A stretch of DNA of 64,000 nucleotides. It comes from Bellilinea sp040754815. GTDB lineage: Bacteria; Chloroflexota; Anaerolineae; Anaerolineales; Anaerolineaceae. Location: assembly GCA_040754815.1 (NCBI GenBank), contig JBFMBX010000005.1, positions 62,001-126,000 on the forward strand, in the 5' to 3' direction. The first letter of the stretch is position 1; every line of letters starts with the position of its first letter. The notes under the pieces are model-generated. The model saw only the letters and a list, made by a program, of their open reading frames with translations, made no database searches and had not been told where the DNA came from. Shown piece after piece: positions 22,623-31,768 of this stretch. Both the position numbers and the translations under genes were made by a program.

Positions 22623-23540
22623 TCATCCGAGTAAAGTGATTCCCACGGCAATGAGCAAAAGCAGGGGCGTAAACGCCGAGGCAATCCACAGCATGAAGGC
22701 TACCGGCCGGTCGGCTTCCCGGCGGTAAAAGTAAATGCCGGTCAGCATATTGACCAGATAAATCAAAATGCCCAGCACCGGCAGAAGCAGCAGATGTTCT
22801 CCCGGCACAGGCGGCAGGGGCCGGCCCTGCGCATCGAAACCCAGCGAAACCTGCGGCGCGGCCGGAATGGCCAGCGCCACGATAATCAGCAGCAGCAGCG
22901 TCAAAACCAAGCCGGCAATCAAAAAAGAACGCGCCGGACGGTCATCCCACACCCGCCGCGCAAAGGCGGCCGGCTGAGCCGAGTAGGGCTGCAGGGGGGT
23001 CAGACTGCCCAGTTCAATCATACGCTGAAAGGCGCGGCTGAAAGCGCGCTCATCCTGCGGCGAGATGGCAAACACCCGCTCGCGGGCCGCCACCACCAGC
23101 AGAGAAGCCGCATCCGAGGCAATAAATTCCACCGTGCCCAGTTCGGCAATGCGGCGGATACCCAGCACAGCGCCCGGCGTACTTAACGGCGGCAAAGGCA
23201 GGTGAAAACCCAGTTCGGCGGCCGGGCGCACCCACTCGATTTCCGGCAGGGGAATATCCTCGGCGCGCAGCCCCCAGCGCAGGCGCAGACCGTCCCGTTC
23301 CAGCCGGTAAAAGGCATTCATCAGCGCGTAGCCGCGGTAAAAGACCCACGGCAGAGGGGCAAACAACACCACCGCCGCCAGCAGTAGCAGCACAAACCGC
23401 CCCTGCTGCGGCTGAGAAATGGCCAGAATCAGGCTGCCCAGACTGCCCGCCAGCAAGACCGTACCCAGCAAGAGATGAAAAATCAGCCCTTTTCGGCGGG
23501 GCGGGTAAAAAACCTGACTCTCATCTCCGTTCATGTTCAT
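22623..23540 (-). CDS. PH-domain (bPH) membrane protein
   Basis: A 305-residue membrane protein. Two N-terminal helices (LIFHLLLGTVLLAGSLGSLI and FVLLLLAAVVLFAPLPWVF) are followed by a bacterial PH-like domain (FYRLERDGLRLRWGLRAEDI, PLPEIEWVRPA, and FAISPQDERAFSRAFQRMIE), then three more helices at the C-terminus. Bacterial PH proteins of this kind are of unknown function, and some are tied to envelope stress. Its ATG overlaps the stop of the DegT aminotransferase (ATGA), and the DUF92-PEBP gene follows 10 bp downstream. The three form one operon. Confidence 0.75.
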   Translation of the reverse strand: MNMNGDESQVFYPPRRKGLIFHLLLGTVLLAGSLGSLILAISQPQQGRFVLLLLAAVVLFAPLPWVFYRGYALMNAFYRLERDGLRLRWGLRAEDIPLPEIEWVRPAAELGFHLPLPPLSTPGAVLGIRRIAELGTVEFIASDAASLLVVAARERVFAISPQDERAFSRAFQRMIELGSLTPLQPYSAQPAAFARRVWDDRPARSFLIAGLVLTLLLLIIVALAIPAAPQVSLGFDAQGRPLPPVPGEHLLLLPVLGILIYLVNMLTGIYFYRREADRPVAFMLWIASAFTPLLLLIAVGITLLG

Positions 23541-24727
23541 AAAACCTGCCGCAGGGTGTTACAAACCAGTTCCACCTGTGTTTCTTCCATCACGCCGGAA
23601 AACGGCAGTGCCAGTCCGCGCGCGCCAAGGTCTTCGGTAACCGGAAAATCACCCGGCCGGTAACCAAATCGTTCCACCATGTAGGGTTGCAGGTGAATGG
23701 GCAGGAAATACGGCCGCACGGGTATACCGCGTTCGGCCAGCCGCCGGGCCACCGCGGCGCGGTCAATGCCGCGCGCCAGCCGGATGACATACACAAACCA
23801 CGACGGCCGGGTGGTGTGCTGTTCGATGAAGGGCGGCTCAACCCCGGCAATCTGTTCCAGCCGCTCGCGGTACCATGCGGCCACCTGCTCCCGTTTGCGG
23901 AGCAGTTCTTCCAGCCGGCTCATCTGCACCGTTCCAAGGGCGGCGCTCATCTCATCCAGCCGGTAGTTGTAGCCAAGGTAGGTGTGCTGCAACCAGGTAT
24001 CGCCCGGCGCGCGGCCCTGATTGCGCAAGGCGCGCATCAATTGACCGGCGGCATCGTCATCGGTCACGATCATGCCGCCCTCGCCGGTGGTGATTTGTTT
24101 GTTGGGGTAGAAGGCGAAAACGCCGTAATCGCCCAGCGTGCCGGCCTTGCGGCCTTTATACTCGGCGCCCAGCGCTTCGCAGGAATCTTCAATCAGGCGC
24201 AGTCCGTACTGACGTGCTGTGGCTTGCAGGGAGTCGTAGTCGGCCGGCTGGCCGAATACATCCACCGCCAGTATGGCTTTGAGGCGGGTGTGGTGATTGA
24301 GCGCGGTGCCGCGGCGCGGCAGCCAGCGCGCCGCCGCTGCCCCGCCCTGCATCAGGTCGCGGGCGGCTTCGGCAACGAGGTGCGGGTTAATGTTGCCGCT
24401 GTGTTCGTCCACATCCACGAACACCGGTACGGCATTTTCAAACAGCAGCGCATTTGCAGAGGCAACAAAGGAAAAGGGCGTGGTGATTACCCAATCGCCG
24501 CTTTGAATACCGGCGGCGCGCACACACAGGTGCAGGCCGGCCGTTCCGGAATTGACACCAATGGCGTGCCGGCAGCCGGTGAAGGCGCGAAAGGACTGCT
24601 CGAACGCTTCGATTTGCCCGCCCATACTCAGGTGGGGGGTGTTCAGCACATTCAACACGGCCTGCCGCTCGGCATCGGTCAAATCCGGCGAGGACATGGG
24701 GACGAGGGGGGAAGGATTTGGGCTCAT
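23537..24727 (-). CDS. DegT/DnrJ/EryC1 family aminotransferase
   Basis: A 396-residue PLP-dependent sugar aminotransferase family enzyme, which typically makes amino-sugars for surface glycans. Features are VNSGTAGLHLCVRAAGIQSG, TTPFSFVASANALLFENAVP, DVFGQPADYD and EDSCEALGAEYKGRKAGTLG. The Schiff-base lysine lies in AFYPNKQITTGEGGM, and the substrate-side ending is GIPVRPYFLPIHLQPYM. The ATG at 24727 is supported by a TAGAAT 7 nt upstream, a leaderless layout. A longer in-frame start at 25012 would translate a palindromic repeat and is rejected. The sugar substrate is not known. Confidence 0.9.
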   Translation of the reverse strand: MSPNPSPLVPMSSPDLTDAERQAVLNVLNTPHLSMGGQIEAFEQSFRAFTGCRHAIGVNSGTAGLHLCVRAAGIQSGDWVITTPFSFVASANALLFENAVPVFVDVDEHSGNINPHLVAEAARDLMQGGAAAARWLPRRGTALNHHTRLKAILAVDVFGQPADYDSLQATARQYGLRLIEDSCEALGAEYKGRKAGTLGDYGVFAFYPNKQITTGEGGMIVTDDDAAGQLMRALRNQGRAPGDTWLQHTYLGYNYRLDEMSAALGTVQMSRLEELLRKREQVAAWYRERLEQIAGVEPPFIEQHTTRPSWFVYVIRLARGIDRAAVARRLAERGIPVRPYFLPIHLQPYMVERFGYRPGDFPVTEDLGARGLALPFSGVMEETQVELVCNTLRQVL

Positions 24728-24734
24728 AACCCCG

Positions 24735-24740
24735 ATTCTA
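24735..24740 (-). promoter_or_regulatory. -10 box of the leaderless DegT gene
   Basis: TAGAAT on the minus strand with a 7-nt gap to the ATG at 24727. It argues against the longer reading frame that runs into the repeat. Confidence 0.5.
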
Positions 24741-24797
24741 CCGCAAAGTGCCGCCGCAAACGGGAATAACCCCGGCATGTTCGCCGATTCAAACAGC

Positions 24798-25022
24798 ACG
24801 CCTGACGGCTCGCAATGATGTAAACCGGGGCATGTCGTTCCGGGCGCAGCGACACCTGCACCTGAGTTAATGTCATTCCGAGCGAAGCGACACTTGCACC
24901 GCACTGCGTCACTTGCACCGCACTGCGTTTGGTGCAGTGCAGGTGTTGGTGCAGTGCAGGTGTTGGTGCAGTGCAGGTGGGAATCTCCCGGCCCTGCGGG
25001 AGATTGCCGCACTCGCCGCGAG
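24798..25022. repeat. Dispersed palindromic repeat, copy 3, with short tandem repeats
   Basis: This copy holds tgtcattccgagcgaagcga, gggaatctcccggccctgcg and gagattgccgc. In the middle, near 24930-24979, a unit of about 19 bp (tgttggtgcagtgcaggtg) occurs about three times in tandem. It fills the 314-bp gap between the DegT gene and the response regulator. I see no gene in the gap. Confidence 0.75.
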
Positions 25023-25041
25023 CGCGGTTCTTTCTCCCCGC

Positions 25042-25707
25042 TTAATCCTTGCTCTGATGATCCGCTGAAGGCTGCTGACGGCGTTTGAACTCTTCCAGTG
25101 TTTTCAACAACTCATCCAGTTCTGCCTGAATCTCGTCGCGGTCGGCAATGGCCTGCATCAGCAAAGCCTCGAAGGCCGGTTTTTGAGCCGGCGGCAGTGT
25201 ACTGAGCAGGCGTTCGGTGCGGCTGATTTGAGTCTGCTTGTGGCGCAGTTTGCTTTCCAGCCGTTCACGGTAGCCTTCGTAAAAATCCTCATCGTCCATC
25301 GGGCTTTGAAGGGTGCCGGTGGCCAGTTGGTGGGTGAGCACCTCGGCAACCGTCAGCAAAAAGTCCTCCGGGTCGAGCGGTTTTTCAATGAAATGAGCAG
25401 CCCCCAGACTGTACGCAAAGGCTTTATCTTCGGGGGTGAGGTAAGTGGCCGAGATAAAGATGAAGGGAATGCGGCGGGTGGCCGGGTCTTTGCGCAGGGC
25501 ATGCGCCAGACTGTACCCGTCCATCTTCGGCATGAGAATATCGGTGATAATCAGCGCCGGGCGTTCCTGGGCAATCCGTTCCAGGGCTTCCTGCCCGTTG
25601 CGGGCGGTCACCACCGGATAGCCCTTGAAGCGCAGGGTGGTTTCGATCAATTCCAGCACATTGGGGTTATCTTCGACAACCAGAATGGGGCCGCGTGGAA
25701 TGCTCAT
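25042..25707 (-). CDS. Response regulator with REC domain and C-terminal coiled coil
   Basis: A 221-residue protein with one receiver domain (residues 1-125). The acidic pair is in LVVEDNPNV, the phosphoacceptor Asp in ALIITDILMPKMDGYSLA, the switch Ser/Thr in IFISATYLTPED and the Lys in HFIEKPLDPEDF. No DNA-binding output domain follows. The rest (about residues 145-221) is a charged helix, probably a coiled coil, ending EFKRRQQPSADHQSKD. It therefore likely signals through protein contacts. No histidine kinase is adjacent. It is 43 bp behind the HD-domain gene on the same strand. Confidence 0.85.
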   Translation of the reverse strand: MSIPRGPILVVEDNPNVLELIETTLRFKGYPVVTARNGQEALERIAQERPALIITDILMPKMDGYSLAHALRKDPATRRIPFIFISATYLTPEDKAFAYSLGAAHFIEKPLDPEDFLLTVAEVLTHQLATGTLQSPMDDEDFYEGYRERLESKLRHKQTQISRTERLLSTLPPAQKPAFEALLMQAIADRDEIQAELDELLKTLEEFKRRQQPSADHQSKD

Positions 25708-25750
25708 CCTCTCTTATCCTCGAATATTCAAAGCGTATAGAAACAGTATA

Positions 25751-26389
25751 TCAAGATTCACCCTCCATTTCACTTATCAATCTGGTAAAGAAGCCTTCCA
25801 GAAAGGCATGTCTTTCATCGGCAATGCGGCGGGCAGTGGAGGTGAACAGGCGTTCTCTAACCCGGCGGAGTTTGAAGAGAAACTCGTGGTAGGCGCTGTG
25901 CGGTTCGCCGGGCTCTTTTTCTCCGCTTTCCAAAAAGCGCGCCGAAGGCGGGGCATAGGCCGGCTGGCCGGCCTGCTGGGCGTAGCCCAGCACCCGCACC
26001 ACCCCGATTGCCCCCAGCACATCCAGTTTATCGGCATCGAACAACACCTTGGCTTCAATGGTAGCAGGCGGTTCGCTCTGGTCGCGGTAGCGATGGGCTC
26101 GAATACAGTGCTGAACGGCGGCGATGCGCTCCTCCGTCCAGCCTTCATTTCGTAAAATTTCGGCGGCAATCTCAGCCGATTGGTGATGATGCCCGCCGCG
26201 GTTTTCCCCGGCCGGATGACTGCCTTCGATATCGTGCAGCAATGCGGCGGCGCGCACAATATCTACATCGGCGCCTTCGGCCTGCGCCAGCCGTTCGGCC
26301 ATACGGTATACTCGCTCAATGTGGTCGAAGCCGTGCACAGGGTCACCGGCGGGATACCACTGACGGGCAGTTTCCAGATTCAAGGTCAT
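25751..26389 (-). CDS. HD-domain phosphohydrolase
   Basis: A 212-residue single-domain HD hydrolase. The metal-binding motif H...HD...D is visible: His in VHGFDHIERVYRMA, HD in AALLHDIEGSHPAG, His in HHHQSAEIAAEIL and Asp in VLFDADKLDVLGAIGV. Such proteins act on nucleotides or other phosphate esters; the substrate is unknown. The ATG at 26389 follows AGGAAAATCCCC, and the gene lies 17 bp behind imidazolonepropionase, so the two are probably co-transcribed. No functional link between them is evident. Confidence 0.85.
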   Translation of the reverse strand: MTLNLETARQWYPAGDPVHGFDHIERVYRMAERLAQAEGADVDIVRAAALLHDIEGSHPAGENRGGHHHQSAEIAAEILRNEGWTEERIAAVQHCIRAHRYRDQSEPPATIEAKVLFDADKLDVLGAIGVVRVLGYAQQAGQPAYAPPSARFLESGEKEPGEPHSAYHEFLFKLRRVRERLFTSTARRIADERHAFLEGFFTRLISEMEGES

Positions 26390-26406
26390 GGGGATTTTCC
26401 TGAGGG

Positions 26407-27654
26407 TTAAAAAACTTGCCGGCCGCGTTTGAATAAATGCGCCGCCAGATTGCCGCCGAAGCGGTAACCGAGGTGGCGGTAATCGCTGACCGAGAGGATC
26501 AACAGGTCGGCCTGCTTGCCCGCTTCCAGCGAACCCAGCCGGTCGGCCTGCCCGATGGCAGCCGCGGCGTTGATGGTGGCGGCGGCAATGGCCTGTGCGG
26601 GGGTCAGTCGCAGGTAACGGCAGGCCAGCGCGATGACGAACTGCATACTCTCACACCACGCCGTGCCGGGGTTGAGGTCGGTGGCCAGCGCCAGAATGCC
26701 GCCCGCTTCCACAATCTGACGGGCGGGGGTGTAGTGCGGGTCGGCCAGCCCAAACGGTGTGCAGGGCAAAGAAACGGCCACGGTATTGCTGGCCGCCAGC
26801 GCGGCAATATCCTGCGGCGAGGTTTTGACCAGATGATCGGCCGAGACGGCGCCCAGCCGGGCAGCCAGCGCCGCCCCGCCGAGGTTTTCGAACTCATCGG
26901 CGTGAATTTTGAGCGGAAAGCCCAGCCCGCGCGCCGTTTCCAGAATGCGGCGGGATTGTTCCAGATTGAAGGCAATCGTCTCGCAGAACACATCCACAAA
27001 CGGCAGCGGACGGCCGGGCGCGTGCGCCTGCCACCAGTCGCGCACCTCCGGCAGCATCTGCGTACACAGCAAATCCACATAGCCGTCCGGGTTATCCTGA
27101 AATTCCGGGGGGATGTCGTGCGGGCCGAGGTAGGTGGGCAGAATTTCCAGATCTTCCTCCGCGTCCAGTTCCAGCAGGGCCTGCAGCTGATTCAATTCGC
27201 CGGGGTGCTGGAGGGCATAGCCGGTTTTGGCCTCGGCGGTGGCGGTGCCGTGGCGCAGCATGGCCTGAATGCGGGGGCGCGCCTGCGCTTTCAGTTCTTC
27301 CACGCTGGCGGCGCGGGTAGCCCGCACGGTGGAACGGATGCCACCGCCCGAGGCGGCAATTTCCTGATAGGTCTTGCCCTGCAGGCGCATTTCAAATTCG
27401 GCGGCGCGGTCGCCCGCCCAAACCAGATGGGTGTGCGGATCCACGAAGGCCGGCATCACCACCCGCCCGCCGGCATCGAAGCGCGGTTCGTTGGGGTAGG
27501 TTTGCAGAAGGATATTTTCCGGCCCGATGGTTTCGATGATTCCGCCGCGCACCAGCACGGCGGCGTGCGAAAGCAGGCCAAGGCTGCCCAAATCGGCGCC
27601 GCGCTGCGGCCCGCCGGCCAATGTCAGTAATTGGGAGATGTTGTGGATGAGCAT
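26407..27654 (-). CDS. hutI: Imidazolonepropionase
   Basis: A 415-residue amidohydrolase matching HutI, which opens the ring of imidazolone-5-propionate to formiminoglutamate in histidine breakdown. Metal and substrate sites are in order: DPHTHLVWAGDRAAEFEMRL, YQEIAASGGGIRSTV, TAEAKTGYAL, HADEFENLGGAALAARLGA, SADHL and LATDLNPGTAWCESMQ. The family usually shows LGAH; here the loop is LGPHDIPPEF. No hutH, hutU or hutG is in the window, so the pathway must be completed elsewhere, or the enzyme acts on a related ring. The start has no strong Shine-Dalgarno. Confidence 0.9.
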   Translation of the reverse strand: MLIHNISQLLTLAGGPQRGADLGSLGLLSHAAVLVRGGIIETIGPENILLQTYPNEPRFDAGGRVVMPAFVDPHTHLVWAGDRAAEFEMRLQGKTYQEIAASGGGIRSTVRATRAASVEELKAQARPRIQAMLRHGTATAEAKTGYALQHPGELNQLQALLELDAEEDLEILPTYLGPHDIPPEFQDNPDGYVDLLCTQMLPEVRDWWQAHAPGRPLPFVDVFCETIAFNLEQSRRILETARGLGFPLKIHADEFENLGGAALAARLGAVSADHLVKTSPQDIAALAASNTVAVSLPCTPFGLADPHYTPARQIVEAGGILALATDLNPGTAWCESMQFVIALACRYLRLTPAQAIAAATINAAAAIGQADRLGSLEAGKQADLLILSVSDYRHLGYRFGGNLAAHLFKRGRQVF

Positions 27655-27744
27655 ACGTTTGAAAGAGGTGAAAAGCCGCTTGAGATTAGTTGTATTTTAC
27701 CGTCATTTTGGGTTAAGGTATTCAAACAAATTGCCGCGAGATGT

Positions 27745-27930
27745 TTTTTCGAGCGAGCGTGGCGGTCTCCCGCAAAGCCATTGCCGGGGCCGGGCGGGAG
27801 ACCCCTCACTTCGTTCGGGGTGACAGGGTTTACGTCACCGCGAGCGAGCGTAGCGAGCGTGGCGATCTCCCGCAAAGCCATTGCAGAAGCCGGGCGGGAG
27901 ATTCCTCGTTGACACTCGGGGTGACATTAA
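27745..27930. repeat. Dispersed palindromic repeat, copy 4 (two tandem units)
   Basis: Two successive units, each with gcgagcgtggcg(g/a)tctcccgc, aaagccattgc and gccgggcgggaga, ending cggggtgacattaa. It fills the first part of the 520-bp gap between hutI and the CAP-domain gene. Confidence 0.8.
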
Positions 27931-28174
27931 ACATGCGGGCAGCACACGCGCCGCTGGATTCGGCGTAATAGACCGACGTTCAGGTAAACGTTTTCCCCAA
28001 CGCCACTGATTTCACCCCATTTTCGCAAAGCCTGACGGTAAATTCAAGAAACGCATCTCCGGTCAAGCGGCTTAACAATTTTGCAAAGATTAATTTCGAC
28101 CAGCCCCGAATTTGTTATAAATAAGTTGTCCAACGGTATTTTTTCTGATTTTTTTGCATTTTTGGGGAAGATTT
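27931..28174. other. Gene-free AT-rich gap before the CAP-domain gene
   Basis: No open frame of note. The second half is AT-rich and contains ttgttataaataagttg near 28110-28126, a possible -10 region for the CAP-domain gene, and runs of T near 28139-28156. No clear operator or terminator was seen. Confidence 0.4.
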
Positions 28175-28849
28175 ATGCGCATTTTTAAACGAACCATGCT
28201 CTGGGCAGGCATCCTGCTCTTGCTGGCAGGCCTGTTCTACCGGCCGCTGCCGCCGGTGCAGGCTGCCCCGCCGGCCGAAATTCAATGCCGCACCTACAAA
28301 ATTTACCTGCCGCTCATCGCCAACGGCGAAAATAACCAGATCACCAGCTGTCTGAGCAGCGAAGAAGAGGCACTGGCCGGGCTGATCAACGCCTACCGGG
28401 CGGAAAATCACTTACCGCCCGTTCCCCTCTCGCAATCGCTGACGCGGGTGGCGCAGGCTCACGTCCATGATCTGTTCGAAAATAACCCCGTTACGGAAGA
28501 ATGCAACCTGCACTCGTGGTCGGATAAGGGCAGCTGGACACCGGTGTGCTACACCGACGATCACAAAAACGCCAGTGGCATGTGGCTGAAACCGCGGGAA
28601 ATCACCAACGGCGCCTACCCCGGCAACGGCTACGAAATTGCCTACTGGCACAGCGCACAGGCCACCGCCGAGGGGGCATTCAACGCATGGAAATCCAGCA
28701 GCGGACATAACGCCGTGATGATCGAAACGGGAATCTGGCAAGACATGAACTGGGGGGCGATGGGCATCGGCATTTACCGGAATTACGCCGTGGTGTGGTT
28801 CGGTCAGGAAGCCGACCCGCTGGGGAGTGTGACCGCCTGCACGCCTTGA
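28175..28849 (+). CDS. Secreted CAP/SCP-domain protein
   Basis: A 224-residue exported protein. It starts MRIFKRTMLWAGILLLLAGL, a signal peptide with probable cleavage after VQAAP. The CAP (CRISP/antigen 5/PR-1) domain follows: EEEALAGLINAYRAENHLPP, VAQAHVHDLFENNP and CNLHSWSDKG. The candidate active-site His/Glu set lies in these blocks and in EIAYWHSAQATAEGAFNAWK, SSSGHNAVMIE and WGAMGIGIYRNYAVVWFG. Bacterial CAP proteins are extracellular with mostly unknown targets. The ATG at 28175 is preceded by GGGGAAG. The promoter is not certain. Confidence 0.85.
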   Translation: MRIFKRTMLWAGILLLLAGLFYRPLPPVQAAPPAEIQCRTYKIYLPLIANGENNQITSCLSSEEEALAGLINAYRAENHLPPVPLSQSLTRVAQAHVHDLFENNPVTEECNLHSWSDKGSWTPVCYTDDHKNASGMWLKPREITNGAYPGNGYEIAYWHSAQATAEGAFNAWKSSSGHNAVMIETGIWQDMNWGAMGIGIYRNYAVVWFGQEADPLGSVTACTP

Positions 28850-28877
28850 TGAAAAGCCCGCCCGCCCGCTTTTCGGG

Positions 28878-28883
28878 TACAAT
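28878..28883 (+). promoter_or_regulatory. -10 box of the leaderless methyltransferase operon
   Basis: TACAAT with a 6-nt gap to the ATG at 28890 and no Shine-Dalgarno between them. It likely drives the methylase, oligoendopeptidase and GIY-YIG genes as one message. Confidence 0.5.
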
Positions 28884-28889
28884 TAAATC

Positions 28890-29987
28890 ATGTCCAGCCT
28901 GCCGCTCGATCAGGTCATCGAAGGTGACTGCGTTGAGGTGCTCAACCGCCTGCCGCCCGACTCGGTTGACCTGATTTTTGCCGACCCGCCCTACAACCTG
29001 CAATTGCGCAAGGAACTCTGGCGGCCCGATCACACCCGCGTGAAGGCGGTGAATGACCCATGGGATCAATTTCAGGATTTTGAAGCCTACGATGCCTTCA
29101 CCGGCGCGTGGCTGAGCGCCTGCCGCCGCGTGCTGAAACCGAGTGGCACGCTGTGGGTGATCGGCACCTATCACAACATTTACCGCGTAGGCTACCACCT
29201 GCAAAATCTGGGCTTCTGGATTTTAAACGACATCGTCTGGGTCAAGACCAACCCCATGCCCAACTTCCGCGGCGTGCGCTTCACCAACGCCCACGAAACG
29301 CTGATCTGGGCGCAGAAGGAACGCGGTAAACCCTACACCTTCAACCACCACGCCATGAAATCGCTCAACGGCGACCTGCAAATGCGCAGCGACTGGCACC
29401 TGCCCATTTGCAGCGGCAGTGAACGCCTGCGCGAAAACGGCGCCAAAGCCCACTCCACCCAAAAACCGCGCGCACTGCTTTACCGCGTTTTGCTGGCCGC
29501 TTCCAACCCCGGCGATGTGGTGCTGGATCCGTTTTTCGGCAGCGGCACCACCGGCGAGGTGGCCCACTGGCTGGGAAGGCACTGGATCGGCATCGAACGC
29601 GACCCGCAATATGTGGAACTGGCCCGCCGGCGGCTGGCAAACGCCCCCGCCGCCCCGCCGGCTGCACTGACTCACCCCAACCCCCGCCGCGAACCGCGCC
29701 TTCCCTTTGGCGCATTGATCGAACACGGCCTGCTGCAGGCCGGACAAAAATTATACTTCGAGGGCCATCAGCAAATGGCCGCATTGATTCTGGCCGACGG
29801 GCGAGTCGAGTATAATGGAATGCGTGGCTCAATCCATCTCATTGCCCGCCAGCTGGCCGCCGCTCCGGTCAACGGCTGGCAGCAATGGCATTACTACGAT
29901 CCTCACGATGATGCGCTGCGTCCGATTGACCACCTCAGGCAAAAACTCAAATCCATATTATTCAACCAGAGAGAGGATGAAGGATGA
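28890..29987 (+). CDS. CcrM-like adenine-N6 DNA methyltransferase
   Basis: A 365-residue beta-class DNA methyltransferase. The catalytic motif DPPYNLQL (residues 32-39) comes first and the SAM motif DPFFGSGTTGEVAHWLGR (about 213-230) second. The middle follows the CcrM/HinfI pattern (LWVIGTYHNIYRVGYHLQ, NDIVWVKTNPMPNFRG, HSTQKPRALLYRVLLAA). The C-terminal RAMA-like region (PFGALIEHGLLQAGQKLYFE ... GMRGSIHLIARQLAAAPVNG) is also CcrM-like. The expected target is GANTC, by family and not shown here. There is no restriction enzyme beside it, so it looks like an orphan, perhaps regulatory, methylase. It starts a leaderless operon and overlaps pepF by ATGA. Confidence 0.88.
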   Translation: MSSLPLDQVIEGDCVEVLNRLPPDSVDLIFADPPYNLQLRKELWRPDHTRVKAVNDPWDQFQDFEAYDAFTGAWLSACRRVLKPSGTLWVIGTYHNIYRVGYHLQNLGFWILNDIVWVKTNPMPNFRGVRFTNAHETLIWAQKERGKPYTFNHHAMKSLNGDLQMRSDWHLPICSGSERLRENGAKAHSTQKPRALLYRVLLAASNPGDVVLDPFFGSGTTGEVAHWLGRHWIGIERDPQYVELARRRLANAPAAPPAALTHPNPRREPRLPFGALIEHGLLQAGQKLYFEGHQQMAALILADGRVEYNGMRGSIHLIARQLAAAPVNGWQQWHYYDPHDDALRPIDHLRQKLKSILFNQREDEG

Positions 29988-31768
29988 CCACCACCGATAC
30001 CATTTATCAGCAAACCCGCTGGAGCCTCAGCGACTTATTCCCCGCCCCCAACAGCAGTGAACTGGAAGCCGCCTTCCAGACGCTGGATCAAATGGTGGCC
30101 GATTTTGAAACCTACCGCACCCGTTTGCGGGAGGATATGCCGGTGGAGGAATTTTTGAAAATCCTCCACGACCTTGAGAAAATCCAAAATCTGGGCGCGC
30201 GGCTGTACGCCTACGCCGGCCTGCTCTTTTCCGAAGATACGCAGAACCAGACCGCCCAGACCCTGACGGCGCGGGTGGAACAATTCGTCGCTGACCTGAC
30301 CAACCGGACGCTGTTCTTCAACCTGTGGTGGAAAGACCTTTCCGATGAGGCCGCTGCGCGCCTGATGCCCGCCGCCGGTGATCTGGAATACTGGCTGGAA
30401 GCCCTGCGCCACTTCAAACCGCACACCCTCAGCGAAGCGGAAGAGAAGATCATCAACATCAAGAACGTTACCGGTGTCAACGCCCTGCAAATGCTGTACA
30501 GTTCCATCACCAACCGCTACACCTTCAAGATCACGGTGAACGGCGAAGAAAAAGAACTCACCCGCGGCGAATTGATGGTGTATGTGCGCGGCGCCGACCC
30601 CGACCTGCGCGCCGCCGCCTATCGCGAACTGTACCGCGTCTATGGCAACGACGGCACCATCCTCGGGCAAATTTATCAGGCGCTGGTGCGCGACTGGCGC
30701 AACGAGCAGATCAACCTGCGCAAGCACCGCACGCCCATGTCGGCACGCAATCTGGTCAATGATTTGCCGGACGCAGTGGTGGATACACTGCTGGAAGTCT
30801 GCGCCAACAATGTGGATGTTTTCCAGCGTTATTTCCGCCTCAAGGCCCGCTGGCTGAAGATGGAGCGCCTGCGCCGTTACGATATTTACGCGCCGGTGGC
30901 CAAAGCCGAAAAGATGTATCCTTTCGAGCAGGCCGCGTTGACCGTGTTCGACGCCTTCCGCGAATTCGACCCGCAAATTGCCGAACTGGCCCGCCGCGTC
31001 TTCGAGGACAAACATCTGGACAGCGAAGTGCGCAAGGGCAAACGCAGCGGGGCGTTCTGCTGGGGGGCCGTGCCAGAACTGACCCCGTGGGTGCTGCTCA
31101 ACTATCAGGGGCGCGCCGATGACATGGCTACCATGGCGCACGAACTCGGCCACGCCATCCACTCCATGCTGGCCTCCCATCACAGCGTGTTGACGTGGCA
31201 TTCCAACCTGCCGCTGGCCGAAACCGCCTCCACCTTCGGCGAGATGCTGCTGATTGACCGCCTGCTCAAGACCGAAAGCGACCCCGCCGTGCGGCGCGAC
31301 CTGCTCTTCCGCCAGATTGACGATGCCTACGCCACCATTCAACGGCAGGTATTCTTTGCCCTGTTCGAGCGCGAAGCGCACGAGATGGTGCATCAGGGTG
31401 CTTCGGTGGATGAGCTGGCAAAGGCCTACATGGAAAACCTGCGCCGCCAGTTTGGAGATGCGGTGGAGGTCAGCGATGAATTCCGCTGGGAGTGGGTTTC
31501 CATCCCGCACATCTTCGATGTGCCGTTTTATGTGTATGCCTATGCCTTCGGGCAGCTGCTGGTCTTTTCGCTGTATCAGCAGTACAAAGCCGAAGGGGAA
31601 GCGTTCAAACCGCGTTATTTGAAGATTCTTTCCACCGGCGGCTCGAAAGCGCCCATAAAAGTGTTGAGCGAAGCGGGTGTGGATGTCAGCCAGCCGTCCT
31701 TCTGGCAGGGCGGTTACAACTTCATCCGCCAGCAGGTTGAGGCGCTGGAAAAAATGCCGGTTGAATGA
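29984..31768 (+). CDS. pepF: Oligoendopeptidase F (M3B)
   Basis: A 594-residue cytoplasmic zinc peptidase that cleaves oligopeptides. The zinc site is HELGH at residues 386-390 (TMAHELGHAIHSML), and the third ligand is in PLAETASTFGEMLLIDRLL. The N-terminal pattern RWSLSDLFPAP and the ending SKAPIKVLSEAGVDVSQPSF are typical of PepF, and the length is normal. The start overlaps the methyltransferase stop and the stop overlaps the GIY-YIG gene, both as ATGA, so the three are translationally coupled. It is the second M3 peptidase in this window (the other is at 598-2289). Confidence 0.95.
   Translation: MTTTDTIYQQTRWSLSDLFPAPNSSELEAAFQTLDQMVADFETYRTRLREDMPVEEFLKILHDLEKIQNLGARLYAYAGLLFSEDTQNQTAQTLTARVEQFVADLTNRTLFFNLWWKDLSDEAAARLMPAAGDLEYWLEALRHFKPHTLSEAEEKIINIKNVTGVNALQMLYSSITNRYTFKITVNGEEKELTRGELMVYVRGADPDLRAAAYRELYRVYGNDGTILGQIYQALVRDWRNEQINLRKHRTPMSARNLVNDLPDAVVDTLLEVCANNVDVFQRYFRLKARWLKMERLRRYDIYAPVAKAEKMYPFEQAALTVFDAFREFDPQIAELARRVFEDKHLDSEVRKGKRSGAFCWGAVPELTPWVLLNYQGRADDMATMAHELGHAIHSMLASHHSVLTWHSNLPLAETASTFGEMLLIDRLLKTESDPAVRRDLLFRQIDDAYATIQRQVFFALFEREAHEMVHQGASVDELAKAYMENLRRQFGDAVEVSDEFRWEWVSIPHIFDVPFYVYAYAFGQLLVFSLYQQYKAEGEAFKPRYLKILSTGGSKAPIKVLSEAGVDVSQPSFWQGGYNFIRQQVEALEKMPVE

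Noticed and set aside
24930..24979. CRISPR-like array
   Set aside because: The roughly 19-bp units are direct tandem copies without unique spacers, inside a palindromic repeat, and no cas gene is present.
24728..25012. N-terminal extension of the DegT aminotransferase
   Set aside because: It would translate a dispersed repeat (CTAPTPALHQTQ-like sequence); the ATG at 24727 has a promoter box at the right distance.
26437..27630. A 397-codon plus-strand frame opposite hutI
   Set aside because: Antisense to a well-supported imidazolonepropionase; the sequence is a Gly/Gln/Arg/His-rich shadow.
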